From Lateolabrax maculatus (Eukaryota; Chordata; Actinopteri; Acropomatiformes; Lateolabracidae), in the NCBI GenBank assembly GCA_031216445.1, contig CM062210.1, positions 21,559,001 to 21,623,000 on the forward strand: DNA of 64,000 bases, given 5' to 3'. Both the position numbers and the translations under genes were made by a program. How positions within the stretch are numbered: position 1 is the first letter of the stretch; each line of letters starts with the position of its first letter. Under the pieces are notes generated by a model. That model searched no databases. It had not been told where the DNA came from and was given only the letters and a program-made list of their open reading frames with translations. Positions 27,026-42,000 of this stretch are shown piece by piece.

Positions 27026-30000
27026 CTGGAAGATGCAAAGGAATGAGACATTTTAAACATTTGGGTAGGCATTAAGATTGCTTTGGATCAATTTTCAGAA
27101 CAGTTTGAATGTGCAAAACTATGCAAAGAAGCAAACTAACTTGCTAAATTCTTACATTTAAACATAGAAAGTGAATGTGAAGTCCAACTGAAATCACAAG
27201 TCATCCTTTTTGTCAAACTGATCTGACAAATATGTTTGTAAAAAGGGAAAAAAAGGGCCTTTGGAGAAACAGCAGAAATGCTCTTTGAGCTTAACTGATT
27301 GGAAGCTGATCAGGCAGGGGAACAGAAGGACAATATAAACCAATTTGTACTGGTAACGGTATTGTAGCCTACAAGCCTTGGGACAACAGCGTTTTGTTAG
27401 CAGTGGTAGAAAAAATAACAACATGGTCAAAAATGTAATATAACATAGTAAACGATTAATTTCCATGAAGTTAAGTAACATTTGAGTATACTTCATGAAG
27501 TAGACATGAATATAATCCAAACTCTCATATTCCATGTGGTGGTCACGATTCGCCACTCTGTGCTCTTTACTTTCTCTGCTTAACCTGGCTAAAAGAGGAA
27601 AATCTAACAGTACAAAAATATTAACCACTCACCAGTCTGCGTGCCATCCCAGTGAGCAGTGAATCCACGATTTGTGACAGTGGCATCGGAGTGGAATCTA
27701 ACCCAAAGACGGTTGCTATGGGATACCAGGACTGGAGGCCTCTGATAAGCACAGAACTTACCAATCAAGGGAGAGGTCTCAAAGCCACCGTCCCTGCAAA
27801 AACAGAAGAAAGTTCAAAATGTCACTGGTTATTGTATAAGACAGATAATAAAGACAGATGTGTCTCCTGTGTCACAGACCACAGAAGCAGGGGAGCCAGA
27901 GGGGATGCCACCCAGGTAACTTTTGGAGTCTGATTTGTTTACGAATAAAAGCAGAATTGTATCTGCCTTTTTTCTAAAAACTCGTACTTTAAATGAGCCA
28001 AATGATATTGGTCCCCATCACCCACCCACTCCCACTGACAGCTGAGATGCAATTTGACAATTACCTATCACGTGTATATCTGAGTTTTTCAAAAGCAAGC
28101 AGACTAAAAGATCATGACATAGTTAATGAGATAATTCACCATATGTCAATGCTGTTGTATGAAAGGTTTTGACACCTATTCAGGATGTTTTTTATCATAG
28201 TCACTAAAAAAATGAAAGAAACATCAAACACAGAATTTCAAAACCCATCAGAGTATTACAGGAAACAATACTTTGAGGTGAAGACAATGGAATAGAAGCG
28301 CTTCTGGGTCTCTTTGTTGTGATCCTACAGGTGCTCTTCGGAAACTTCAGATGTGCTCTGCTTTGCACAGTGCAACCATAATCCCAAAAAGAAAAGAAAC
28401 TTTGTAAAAATGCAAGTCTCCTTTAAAAAATATCTAAGGCACACTGTAGGATTTGTGCAAAATTAAAATGTCTGTATTTTCCATGGCAATATATTTAAAT
28501 GACCAACATAGGTCTTCATCAGGGTCATTATCAGCAGTGGCTTACACACCTTTACACACCTTTACACACCTCCTTACACACTGATGAGTGGGAGGATAGC
28601 GAATGCAAGAGCCTATAGGTCAAAGACAAGCAAGGGATATGTCACTGATAAAAGGGAGAAGGAAGGAGGAGGGAAAGGAAGGTGAAGGAAGGGGGATGGA
28701 AAGAAGTGAAAAAAAGGAAAGGAGAGTAAGGGGGGAGGCCAGGGGGTAAAGGGTAATCATGGATGTTAAAAAGATGGTAAATTCAATCTGGCGACATTGT
28801 CTAAGAAGACTTAATCCTGTCTTTATACTTTGAGGTATTGGACTTGTAGTGAACTGAGTCGTTGTTTTGATCACTATGACTTTGGGTTAGTGGTGGACAT
28901 GGAAAAACTGCTGGTCACAGCTGCCTCTGGGAAAGAGGTGACTCTCCCGTCTTCTATAATGCCTGGTTCTGCTCGAGGTTTCTACCTGTTAAAAGGGAGT
29001 TTTTCCTCGCCACTGTCGCCAAGTGTTTGCTCATGGTGGAAACTGTTGGGTCTCTGTAAATAATATTTTAAAGAGTATGGTCTAGACCTACTCTATGTGA
29101 AAGCGTCTTGAGATAACTTTTGTTATGATTTGGCGCTATACAAATAAAATTGACTTGACTTGACTATAATGTCCTTGCCTAGTGCACAGTTGAGCATGTT
29201 GCCAGACACTATTAAGCTATGAGCAATTCATGCAAGCCTGAAAAAACATCACTAAGGTTCATAATGTTCATAATGAATGTTGTCTCATAATGCATGTTGT
29301 CCCTTAGGCCAAAAAATGCACAAACTGTTTCCCAATTCCCAATCACTACAACATAGTGGAAGATCTTTCTCAACACTTTGTTGAATTAAAACATACTTAA
29401 GTTCAACTATGACAAAGAGAAGGCTTAATGAGTTGATGTGCAGCCTTATACCCCAGGACGTCCTGGCATAAGTGGACATGACTGCTGTTGCAAAATAATT
29501 TGTCCTGCAAAATGAGCGATGCAGACTGGTCTGCAGGAAGTTCAAGGAACACCAAAGTAAGTCAGTTTTTTATTTACATAACCTACACATTGTGAAGGAA
29601 TTTTCCTTCTTGTACGTTAAACTTCCCTCTTGTAGGTTAAAGGTAACTTAAGACAGTGCTTCACAGGTCAGGTCAACTGCCTGTCTCCGTCCGCCTGTCT
29701 CACTCTGTGTCTGACAAGGCAGAGTTGGCTCTGGGCTCTGGTAGACCAAGGTCTGCTAGATATCTTCTGTATTCTGGTTTAGACACAACAGGCTGGCGCC
29801 TGGTTGTTGACGCTGGATAAGACAGACTGTATAGAGGCTATGCTGTTGCTAGGACAGCAATGGTTGATGTCTTTCCTTGTTTGGATCCGATATCCAATAG
29901 AATCCTCACACATACCAGGCTGAGTTAGGAATAACTCTATTTGGCTATAGCGGATCTTAGCAGGATAAGGAGGGTTAAATACTGAGCTTCAGGACACCAT

Positions 30001-33000
30001 CTTTAGATTTGGGTAGCAGTACGCTGTGATTCACTCGTGGTGTTTCCCTTTTTTCCTCAATCAAGCTTCAATAAATATTCCTGCGTAAGACATCCAGGTC
30101 TCCTGAAACTTCATGTTAGAGTGAACCAGCTCTAAGATTTCCTTTACAATTCGTGTCACAAACACAAAGACTGGTAAGTGCATTTCTCTAAGTTGCCTTA
30201 CCATGTTTGTGTTTGACGGAATCTAGAATCTATGTGTATTTTCTGCATTTTGAATATGTAATGCCTGCCTAAAAAGAGAGCTCAGGGTCTGAGGACAAAT
30301 AGTCCTTGCTAATCCCTCTTTCAGTGGGGGCTCAACCAAAATTGACAAATATTAAAAGAAGCAGAAAACATAGAAATCAAGTGAGCTAAAATTGGTCTAT
30401 TGTGGTGAGGAATTTTTTGGGATTTTAGAGAGAAAAGACTGTGGCAAGGAATTTACTCCATAGCACAATAGCTGGGTGGTTTACTTCCAAGGCAACTGAA
30501 GGTTGCACCTGACACAGACAAGACCCACAGTGAGGTTAAGCCCATGGGAAGATGTTCCGTGGTTAGCACAAAGAGGCTTAAATCAGTTAATCAAGACCAG
30601 TGGTGAATCTGTGTCCGTGGGGAAATGAGAGACTCTGCTTTGCTGCTGGCACAGAGGCCTAGGCGCCAAATATTAATTGTGTACACAAGGTGTTAACTTT
30701 CGGAGTCAACCATCACTGATGTAGAATAAACAAATAACAGAAGTATGGAGACTCTTGATGCTGCAGCAGTGTTTTATTGATATGCATGGGGGATAAGTTA
30801 TTTGAAAATGTATTGATGGGGGCGCTGTGGAGCCGCGGACCAAGATGGCAGCTTAGAGTGGGGTCTCCTCTCAGCTCTGCTAAAAGTTTGCAAAGTCCTA
30901 GTTATTAACGCTTCTAATTACTTCTAAAAGATGTCTAAACAAACAACGCTTAAAGACTGTGAGAGCAGCTCCAGATCCCGTGGCTCTCAGAAACCCAAAA
31001 CTCCAGTAGCCGATGTTGCTGACGCGCCGAGCAGCCCACGGAGTGATCTAGCTGAGGTGCTAAAAGAGCTACTGTCACTCTGTACTAGTGTCACCGCGAT
31101 TAACAGCAAGATAAGCACCCTTGATGGCTTCGGGGCAAAACTCGATAACGTGAAGAGACGCATAGCTGTGATGAATAGCTCTGTTGATGCTGTGCAAAAG
31201 AGTTTTGCGGACCTCCAACAAGATATCACCGCCAATGCTAAGCGGCTCGCGGGAGGCCGAAGGGCGCATAGGAGACACCGAAGACGGCCTGCAGAGTGTG
31301 AAAACGGAGATGACTGACGCCGCTAAACGCATCGCCTATTTGGAGACCAAGACGGAAGATCTGGAAAATCGTGCCCGGAGGAAGAACTTATGGCTGGTAG
31401 GGCTCCCCGAAAACGCTGAAAAGACCCAGCCCATGATTGATTACATCCAGCACATGTTGCCGGTGTGGTTGGGACTCGACGGCGCCAAATCGCTCACCTT
31501 GGAAAAAGCGCACCACACTCTGGCAAGACCAAGACCGGATCAGAATAGAGCTGTAATCATTCGTTTCGATTTCCTACGATTTCAAGACCGTGAGTTTGTC
31601 TTCAACACATCCAAACAACGCTCGCTCATTCACGATGGACACAAAATCTTCTTTGCTCAAGATGTATCAGCGGAAACCATGAAAGCACGGAACCCATTTA
31701 ATGCAGCGAGGACAAAGTTCATCGAAGCTGGAACTTTTCGGGGATTCACCCTATGCCCTTGCAAAATGAGGGCTCTACATAATAGGAAGATAATCCATTT
31801 CTCCACACCAGAAGAAGCTGAGAACTTTTCCCCAAACTCCTAAACTTCTAAACGCAGAGGAGTATAGGTAACTACAAAAGGACTGATATGGATGATATAG
31901 GTGCACTGTAGCTTATTACAGGTTCTGTTAAGTTATTTTTATATACATTTTGTACTTTCTAATTTATTTTAATTACTTGCAGAGCTACTACTACCATATT
32001 TGGTGGACACTTTATTTATTTTATGCAGCTACTGTAGGCTGATGCGCTCGTTTATTTGACTCAGGCTGCTGAGGCAGTCAAACCAAGAAGCGTTTATAAT
32101 ATTATGCTTCATATTTATCATTCTAGGACAGTAAGTGTTTGAATGTTCGGGATGCGGAGCTCCTCATTAGTGTGGATTGGTTCTTGCCCTTACATTGTTT
32201 AGTTTAAGTAAGGGGAGGGGGGGCGGGATTTCAAAGGTTAAGTGTTTTTATATGTATAGTTCAGTTGTTATTGTTTTCATTTATTCTATTCCTTTATTTT
32301 CTGTCACACTCAACATGGTCATGTATCTCACTGCACTAGTTGTAACAACATGCAAAGTTCAAAACTGTCTGATTTAAGGTTTACAAGCTGTAACGTCAGG
32401 GGACTCAATTAGCTAACTAAACTGAAACAGGTAATGAACAGACTTAAAAACCTACATTCTAAAATAATTTTTCTTCAGGAAATTCATATAACAGTTACTG
32501 AAATTAAACAAGTACAACGTAGGTGGCCTGGTCAAGTTATACATGCCATATATAACAATTGCGCTAGGGGGGTAATAATTCTTATCCACAAAACAATTCC
32601 TTTGATGAGCTACTTACCAAGTGAGAAACTATAGATGGAGTCATACAAAGACTTAGGCAATCACCAGAATAATCGATGTGCACCTCAGTGCTTAGCAGCA
32701 AAATAAGACTACTCACCAAACATACTATGAAAAAACCTACTGGACTGTTCTAACGAACAAACTAAGAAGAAACAGACAATGTTATAGTGAGAAGACATGT
32801 TCTCCAAGCTCTCATCTGGAAATGAAATGCATAGCATAGAACAACAGAGGCATTCATATGTCACTATTAAAATTCACAGACAGACGTGACAGCTGTATTG
32901 TATAGCCATTTTCTGCTTGGCAGGATGTGATTTCAGACTGACAATGTCAAAAGTCCCTCTGCTGTAAAGACAGTCAAACCATATAACCTCCCTTCTGTCC

Positions 33001-36000
33001 TTACCTGATCTCCACAAAATCAAAGTTGCAAGAAGGAAGGGATCCCTCCAGTTCAAAGTTGGTGAAGTTTAGCATGATCTGCATGTTGACCTCCACAATG
33101 ATCTTGAAGATACAGTCTCTATTGTTGGGATAGTAGTCAGGGTAGTTGGGTGAACTGAAAGACCCTGTAGGGGAGGTGAAGGTCTCACCACAATCTGATG
33201 AGAGAAATAGGTTTAAGCAGAACCTTATAATCTGAGTAAAATGTTTTCATTTTGTCCAAATAAAAAAATACACTGTATATATTGGGGGTTACTTCTCTAA
33301 AACGCCATCAAACATTCATTAAATTTCCCCCCCAAAAATTCTATTCATTTACATTCTGGCAGGTCCGAAATTTTTGCAGAAAGTCAGACTGGAGTCAATG
33401 TCAGAAAGAGATTAAGGTTAAGAATACTAAAATGTTCTTGCATGAGGCCCACTGTGTATGCTAATGTCTGATCTGAACTCAAGCTATTAAACCCTGTCTA
33501 TCAAATTCCATTACACTTCATGTCAAACTTCAGGAATGTATATAATATGGCAGTAAGATGCAGGATGACAATGGCGACGAAAGAAAAGACTGACTGGCCA
33601 ATCTATTGTGTACCTGTGCTGGCATTGATGGAGACATAACTGGCAGAGAATCCTTCTGTGGCTAAACTTGAGTCAGACACAAACAGCAGGGTCAGGAAGC
33701 TGTCAGTACTGGTGATGGATGGAGGCACTGAACGCCCACAGTACCTGCACACACAAATGTCTTTACTCACCAAGTACAACAAATAGAAGCAATGATCTGC
33801 ATAATATTGATTTCAAAGACATTTTCTGTGAGTGTGTGTGTGTGTCTGTGTGTGAATGTATAATGTACCTGCCAATCTTCGTTCCAGTCTGCACAGTGCC
33901 ATTGTCGTATACCTCCAGGTAATCAAAGTTACAGTTAAGGTGGTACTCCAGGTTGAAGGAGTCAAACGACAGCCGAACCAAGTTACCTGGGGTAACACTG
34001 ATGTACCAGGTACAGTTGGCACCGTGGGGGTAGTTGGTGGGGTGGCCAGGGCTTCTGACGATGCCTGAAGGACTGGTCAGGGTATCACCACAGCCTAGTA
34101 CAGGAAAAAAAGGACAACTGCTCCACTGTAGAGATCAGTAGACTTTTGAAAAGTTTGAAAGTATCTTTAGAAGACACTAATTTAAAGAATACTGAACTAA
34201 GTTCTGGAGATTGTCATGTTAAAAGCAGCAGGTACAGTTTCTGAAAGGTTTCAACAAGGTTTTAGTTTACAAGCACAAGTAAATGATAGTGCCACTGGCA
34301 TGTAGATAAATATGAGTATTAACGTCAAGCAGACCATGGCCTAGAACAAAGCCGTGGGGAACTTGTTAAAAATTACACCAGTATATTTGCAAGTTTCAGC
34401 TTATTTACTACAAATAATGTATATTTTACATTAATGCTGAATATTTTCAAAGCAGTGTGTAAAGGTTTTCAATTTTTATACTAAGCCAATATGTCCCCGT
34501 AGTACCTTTGTAAACTTTCAACTGCATCTCATGCAATTTTACAGTGAATGGAGCTAGTAATTTTTCATTAATTTAAGATAATTAGATTTTATTTGGAACA
34601 CTGTAAGATGCTTGTGCTTCTGGCTGCTGCAGTAAGATGTAAAATGTTATCATGACCAATAATAGAAAATAGAAAAATAGAACAATATAAAATATTAACA
34701 AGACACACCAGAACTTTCCTTTAAAACCCACGACTAAAGCTCACTGTATTTTTCAGGATAAAAACAAATTAAACCAGAGTCAGAGTCTGAAATCTAGTAA
34801 CAATGATAATGATTGAATAAGGACTGAATAATGACACTACCCTCACCCTCCAAGGCAGAGCCATAGGCTGCTTCAAAGCCATGGTTACTGACAGAGGAGT
34901 CCGTCTTGAAGTGGATGTACAAAGATCTCTGAGTGGACTGAAGCCTGGGGGGAATTTCAACACCACAAAATGTCCCCAGCAGAGGAGAGCTAGAAGTGGA
35001 GCCATCCCGGACCTGGAAGACGGAGGAAACATGCACCATTGTAACTGATCCACTTTCAATCCATAAGTCCATGCACCCATAATATATACTGCACCAACAT
35101 GTAGAAAAAAGTATCATCTTTCTTCTCTCTTTTAGTGACATAACACAACAAAAAAAAAAACCTATGGTAACACAAAATGTGATGTCCAAGAAAACGTTTG
35201 TCATGTTTGGTTTCACTGTACATGTATACTATATGTAACCAAACATACAACAGGACAAAACAATACAGTGGTATAATATGAGGGACACAGATGTGGTACA
35301 AATACATTGGTGTATACTTGTGTATAATTGTTTATGTTTATAGGATTATATAAAATTAATGAATTTAGCAATTTGTATAATATATACAGTGGGTACAGAA
35401 AGTATTCAGACCCCTTTAAATTTTTCACTCTGTTTCATTGCAGCCATTTGCTAAAATCAAAAAAGTTCATTTTATTTCTCAGTAATGTACACTCAGCACC
35501 CCATCTTGACAGAAAAAAACAGAAATGTAGACATTTTTGCAAATTTATTAAAAAAGAAAAACTGAAATATCACATGGTCATAAGTATTCAGACCCTTTGC
35601 TCAGTATTGAGTAGAAGCACCCTTTTGAGCTAGTACAGCCATGAGTCTTCTTGGGAATGATGCAACAAGTTTTTCACACCTGGATTTGGGGATCCTTTGC
35701 CATTCTTCCTTGCAGATCCTCTCCAGTTCCGTCAGGCTGGATGGTGAACGTTGGTGGACAGCCATTTTCAGGTCTCTCCAGAGATGCTCAATTGGGTTTA
35801 GGTCAGGGCTCTGGCTGGGCCAGTCAAGAATGGTCACAGAGTTGTTCCGAAGCCACTCCTTTGTTATTTTAGTTGTGTGCTTAGGGTCATTGTCTTGTTG
35901 GAAGGTGAACCTTCGGCCCAGTCTGAGGTCCTGAGTACTCTAGAAGAGGTTTTCTTCTAGGATATCTCTGTACTTGGCCGCATTCATCTTTCCTTCAATT

Positions 36001-39000
36001 GCAACCAGTCATCCTGTCCATGTAGCTGAAAAACACCCCCATAGCATGATGCTGCCACCACCATGTTTCACCGTTGGGATTGTATTGGGCAGGTGATGAG
36101 CAGTGCCTGATTTTCTCCACACATACCGCTTAGAATTAACACCAGAAAGTTCAATCTTCGTCTCAGACCAGAGAATCTTATTTCTCATAGTCTGGGAGTC
36201 CTTTGTGTGTTTTTTGGCAAACTCTATGCGGGCTTTCATATGTCTTGCACTGAGGAGAGGCTTCCGTCGGGCCACTCTGCCATAAAGCCCCGACTGGTGG
36301 AGGGCTGCAGTGATAGTTGACTTTGTGGAACTTTCTCCCATCTCCCTACTGCATCTCTGGAGCTCAGCCACAGTGATCTTTGGGTTCTTCTTTACCTCTC
36401 TCACCAAGGCTCTTCTCCCACGATTGCTCAGTTTGGCTGGACGGCCAGGTCTAGGAAGAGTTCTGGTCGTCCCAAACTTCTTCCATTTAAGGATTATGGA
36501 GGCCACTGTGCTCTTAGGAACCTTGAGTGCTGCAGAAATTATTTTGTAACCTTGGCCAGATCTGTGCCTTGCCACAATTCTGTCTCTGAGCTCCTTGGGC
36601 AGTTCCTTCGACCTCATGATTCTCATTTGCTCTGACATGCACTGTGAGCTGTAAGGTCTTATATAGACAGGTGTGTGCCTTTCCTAATCAAGTCCAATCA
36701 GTTTAATTAAACACATTTGGACTCCAATGAAGGAGTAGAACCATCTCAAGGAGGATCAGAAGAAATGGACAGCATGTGAGTTAAATATGAGTGTCACAGC
36801 AAAGGGTCTGAATACTTATGACCATGTGATATTTCAGTTTTTCTTTTTTAAATTTGCAAAAATTTCTACATTTCAGTTTTTTTCTGTCAAGATGGGGTGC
36901 TGAGTGTACATTAATGAGAAATAAAATGAACTTTTTTGATTTTAGCAAATGGCTGCAATGAAACAAAGAGTGAAAAATTTAAAGGGGTCTGAATACTTTC
37001 CGTACCCACTGTATATAATATTATATTATATATGTTTAGTGTATCCTAGGTAGTTGATCAACAAGAAACTGATGCAGACCTTACTGGAACCATGAGCTCT
37101 CTCTACTTGTTGTACTTGGTCTCTTAATTCCTCCTAGGTGTGTTTTGAGCGTAACATGAATGAAACCAATCAGTGTCATCTCCCATTCCCTTTAGGGGGA
37201 TCCACCTATGTAGGTGCATCTTACTATCTGAATAATGCACCCTTTAGCAGGAAGATACTGCACCATGCACTTGTGGCGCAATAGCTTTCCAATGCCTCAA
37301 GATAGCAATGCGCAAACAATGTTAAACAAAATTTTTTTAAGACAGACAGATTGTCTAAAAATATAACAATAAGACCGATCCAGCACATCCAGCTGAGCAG
37401 GAAAATGACAACCGTGTCTGTCGGAAACAAGAGACAACGCTTGCACTGCGCTTTGCGCCAGGTGTAAGATAATGCCCAAGGTCTTATGTCCAGGCTTCAC
37501 AGGAATTATACCACCAGTCTAGTGCTACTTTCTTATTCCTGCATAAATCCAGATAACATTATCCAGATTATATTCTAAACCTGTCTAGTGCTGCAGCTCC
37601 TCTCTGAGCTTTCCCCACTAAAGCACTAAAAGAGGTTAATTTTCTTTAAACCATTGACTTTCAACGCCTATTTTCTTTATCATCATATTTTCATCAAAAG
37701 GTGGTAGGCCTAGTAGAGTGTGTGTCTGCTTAGTATCAAAGGCTGGCTGAGCTTTCCAACCCATAACTTTCTCCTCTTTGTTCTGGACCAATTCTTTTTC
37801 CTGGCCTTTCCAAAGCTTTCTCCTTTTCTTTGTCTGCTTATCCTTTTCTTTTTGACACTCTTGGTATTTTACCTAACTTTCTTTTTGTTGCTCCTGATAT
37901 TTTTGCTTCCTCAACTACGTGGTCAGGTCAGCTCCACTCCGGTCCTCTTCTTGTGTCAATAGCCCTGCATGGAGCTTGACGTCCCAAATACTTCAAGGAT
38001 GAGGAGTTTCAATCATTGCCCGGCACAGTCTCAACCAAAGAATTTTGATCTCTGCAGCCCGCAACTTTCCTCTTTTCTTTCTCTGCTGTTGTCTGTAGCA
38101 TTTACCCTCTGGCAGGTCATATTAGGTAAGACCCACCCTCTTGAGATTGATAACCAGTCAAAGTGACAAATGACAACGTCTGAGACACATATGACAAGGA
38201 CACTGGATATGAATGTTTGTGCATGGGGACTGTGTGTGTTTGTGTCTTATGCATAATAATATCAATAATAGGACCAATATTGCATTCTCTATTGATCAAC
38301 ATTTTTTTCATCATCATATCCACCCCACCAATTAAAATAATAATAATTCAGAAAAATAGTATTGGTTATTTCTTGTCAATTTTATATTTAGGTCCAACAG
38401 TTTGATTTTATGAATTGGTTTAACATTCACTTACCTCAACAAAGTCAAAACGGCAGGAGCCTCCCTCAATGTCAAATGACAAGAAGTAGAGGGTGACAAC
38501 ATAGCCCTCTGGCTGGTTGATGACCCACTCACAGTCCTTGTTGTGGGGATAGGCGTTGGGGTGGTAGGGAGAGCGTAACTGCCCAGCCCCAGACAAAGTA
38601 CCTCCACAAGCTGGGGAGAGGGAAGGTTAATGGAATAGACTGTATGGATTCATCCTTCCTTTTCCTGTTACACATTATTATTTTGTTTAAAACAAACATT
38701 GAGGGCTGAATTATTACTGAATAACCACTCTTGGTTCTCACACATTATACAAATCTCTCCCTCCCTTCACTTTTGATCAGGAGCACATGTTTTCTCATGC
38801 CCTTAACTAATGGTATGTATTTTAATGAACTGGATGACATCTGGAATATCAGATCATTTTACTATGACAATATCTGCTATTTCAATGTCAATTTAATTAA
38901 GATTATCCATGATCTGACAACTTTCACTGCACTACAAACCAGCATGTTTGAACACACAACCAAAGCTGTCTGAGTGAAAAAGGAGTGCTAAAACCATCCA

Positions 39001-42000
39001 TTGTAGCATAAAAATACATTGAGGGTGTAGGAGAAATATTATACAAGCGATAACCTAATGCTATCAATATCAGGGAATTGTTTTAGTTTACTACTGATAT
39101 CATGAAACTCATCACAGCATAACCATGTTTGAGATCTGTAATTTCAGTTTACTACTAAGATCCATCAACATCCAGACAAAAGAAATCATATTTATCTATA
39201 GCCACTGACAGAAATCTGAGACATTTGTTCCATCTTAAAAATAAGGAAATGTGTCTTCTACACAGTCAGAGTAGTATATCATTTCTTAAGTAGCTCAATT
39301 ATCCAGTTTAATTTCTGTATATATACAAAAAAAAACACTTAACATGAAATGTATTACTGACTATACCTGTATTTCAGGTATAGGCAGGTTTTATATCATT
39401 CAACTGGATTTCATGAGAAATGTATACACTTAGGAAACCCTATCAATATGTACTGAATCATTGAAAACCTTAAGTTTATCATTTCATGACCAGTTTATTA
39501 TTTCTTTAATATTCCTATAGGGGCATAGAACATATCTGGTTACACATTATTTTATGTATTTTCTAAGGTCACTATAATATACTATACATTGTGTTGTAGC
39601 TACTCAACAGTGAGTTTTAGATATTTTTCACACACTGCACATAATCAGCTGTTTCTGCAAGTGTGGATCTACAAGCCAAACTATGACGCAAGTAGTGGAA
39701 GTACATTTCAGAGGCACTGTTGGATACTATTAGCCTGGGAACCAGACTAATCTGTGAGCTCATGTTTCATTTGCTCTGGCAGATATGTCTGGCCCCTCTC
39801 CCATTCAAACTGACTTCTCTGACAATTTATTGGGATAACCAATCACAAGCGTTTATTTAGTAGGAGGCGGGTTTAATACAATGACTGACAGAGACGAACG
39901 CCATTCAGGCATCTTTGTAAATATCCAATATGGCGGCTCCCGTTTCCCAGCCGGCTAAAGCGGCAGTATTAAATGGACTGAACGGTAAATTTTCTCTAAA
40001 AGAAGAACAAACAACTGCACTTAAACTTAAACTATATTGATAAGACATATGTGTTTGCTGAACTTCTGACAGGACATTACGTCCAACAGGATGGTGTTTC
40101 ATCGCTCTGATTGGTTGTCTCTGCCCGTCAATAACGTCCCTTGGAAATGAATTGAGAGGTTCCAGACTAATACGCATCTGCGAATTAGTCTGGCGATGCC
40201 AGATTAGGATATTATGACTGTAGCTTTTAATTTTAATTCCCAAGGAGAAATATGATAGCATCCCTTGTTAAACAAAACTGGCATCATTTCCCAAATTAAG
40301 TATAATGCATATATAAAACATACATGATGTCATATCACATATGTGTGTAAATGTGTGGAATCTCACCAACAGTGTAAACAGCCCTGAAACCAGCCCGGCT
40401 GACTGAGCTGTCAGACCTGAAGCGAATCCACAGGAAGTTGGAGGATGAGACAATGGGTGCTGGCAGGGCGCTCCCACAGTAGCTCCCTATCAGAGGATCG
40501 GTCTCCATTCTGCCATCACGAACCTGGAGAGAAAGGGGGTAGACGAAGAGTAAGGAGAAGGAGGTAAGAGATGGGATGTGTTGCAGTCCATATGTAGACT
40601 TTTTCAATATCCAACCTAAGCCAACATCTTCTCCAGGGTTTGAGTAGCATAAACCTAACAACAGGTGGGGCATAGGACAAGAACCCTGGTTGGACTGGAA
40701 AAAGCAATTATAAGTGACCATAATCTATGAAACAATTATGTTTTAAAATGTTTTATACATAGCAAATTAGTGGTGTGTAAATGTATTTTGTGAGAGATGG
40801 GGTTGCAGTCTTCACAACTTATTTAAATCCATTTAAAGAAATAAATCAGGACATATGTTTGTGAGTAATAAACAAGTTTTACCTCCACATAGTCAAAAGT
40901 GCAGCTGCTGTGACTCTCCAGGTTCATGTGCGTGAAGTTTAGGGCCACCTTCTCACCCACTGGCAACCTGATCAAATAAATACACTGGCGGTTGTGGGCA
41001 TAGTCGTTGGGCCAGTTGGGGGAGATGACGATGCCTTCACTGTCAGTGAAGGTACCACCACAACCAGGGTCACCTAATATAAACACACACCAAGGTCAGG
41101 AGTTCCATTTCCTGTGCAGCTCCTTAAGTAGAGCAGGGCATTGACACTGCTAGGGATCAATTGCTTGCTGTTATGGATTTAATTCCCAAGAGAAACTTTA
41201 ACTGAAGTATTTAAAAGGTAGAAGAAACTAGAATTGCGTTTCTTCCATATCTACATGTAGATATACACATGATATACTTTACAAAGCATTTGAAGTTACA
41301 CAAAACATTATCACACTGTCAGATATATTGTGACTTTTCTGGCATCCAGATGCCAGAGTGGTATTGGCACTCCTGTCAGATGCAAATAAAACTAGACTTG
41401 CAAGCAAGTATAAAGGGATGGATGACCTTAGACAGTTGACACTGCCAGGGTGTCATCATAATGAGTGATAATGGTTAAATTTCAAATTTATTTTAACATT
41501 CATCATTCTTTAACATTCCTCATGCTGCAACAGCAAACTGCGTATAAAGTTAGAAACTAGAAGTTACTATTTTCCCACTTCATGTTCATCAAAAGCAAAG
41601 CTGACAAAGGAATCTCACAGCCATCAACTGTATGTTTGTGCGAGATGATGTTCTAACAACCAGAAGTGAAAAATAGCAGCTTTGCAGCATGCACCAAATC
41701 ACAAATGACACAAAAACTTTGCATGGGACTGCTTGTGTATTTAAGCAGAGAGAGAGAAAGAGAGTTACCGTTACATCCACCCAAAGCTGTAACAGTAAAA
41801 TATGTACAGTATAGGACAGGTAACAAATCCCGACAACCGCCTCCTGAACTAAACTGTTTACCAGCTTAATTTGTTTTATATCCAGTTCTGCTGAAAATCA
41901 CTCTGCATACAAATATCCCTTTACTTTGTAACTTTGAATAAGTTTATTGGATTTGTTATGGTGAAAAATGTGCCAAAAGTACATGTTTCCTGTGTAATAG

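Noticed and set aside
27194..27628. 144-codon minus-strand ORF in the intron before CUB7
   Set aside because: Hydrophobic AT-rich translation without recognisable domain; it ends next to exon 24 but is out of frame with it.
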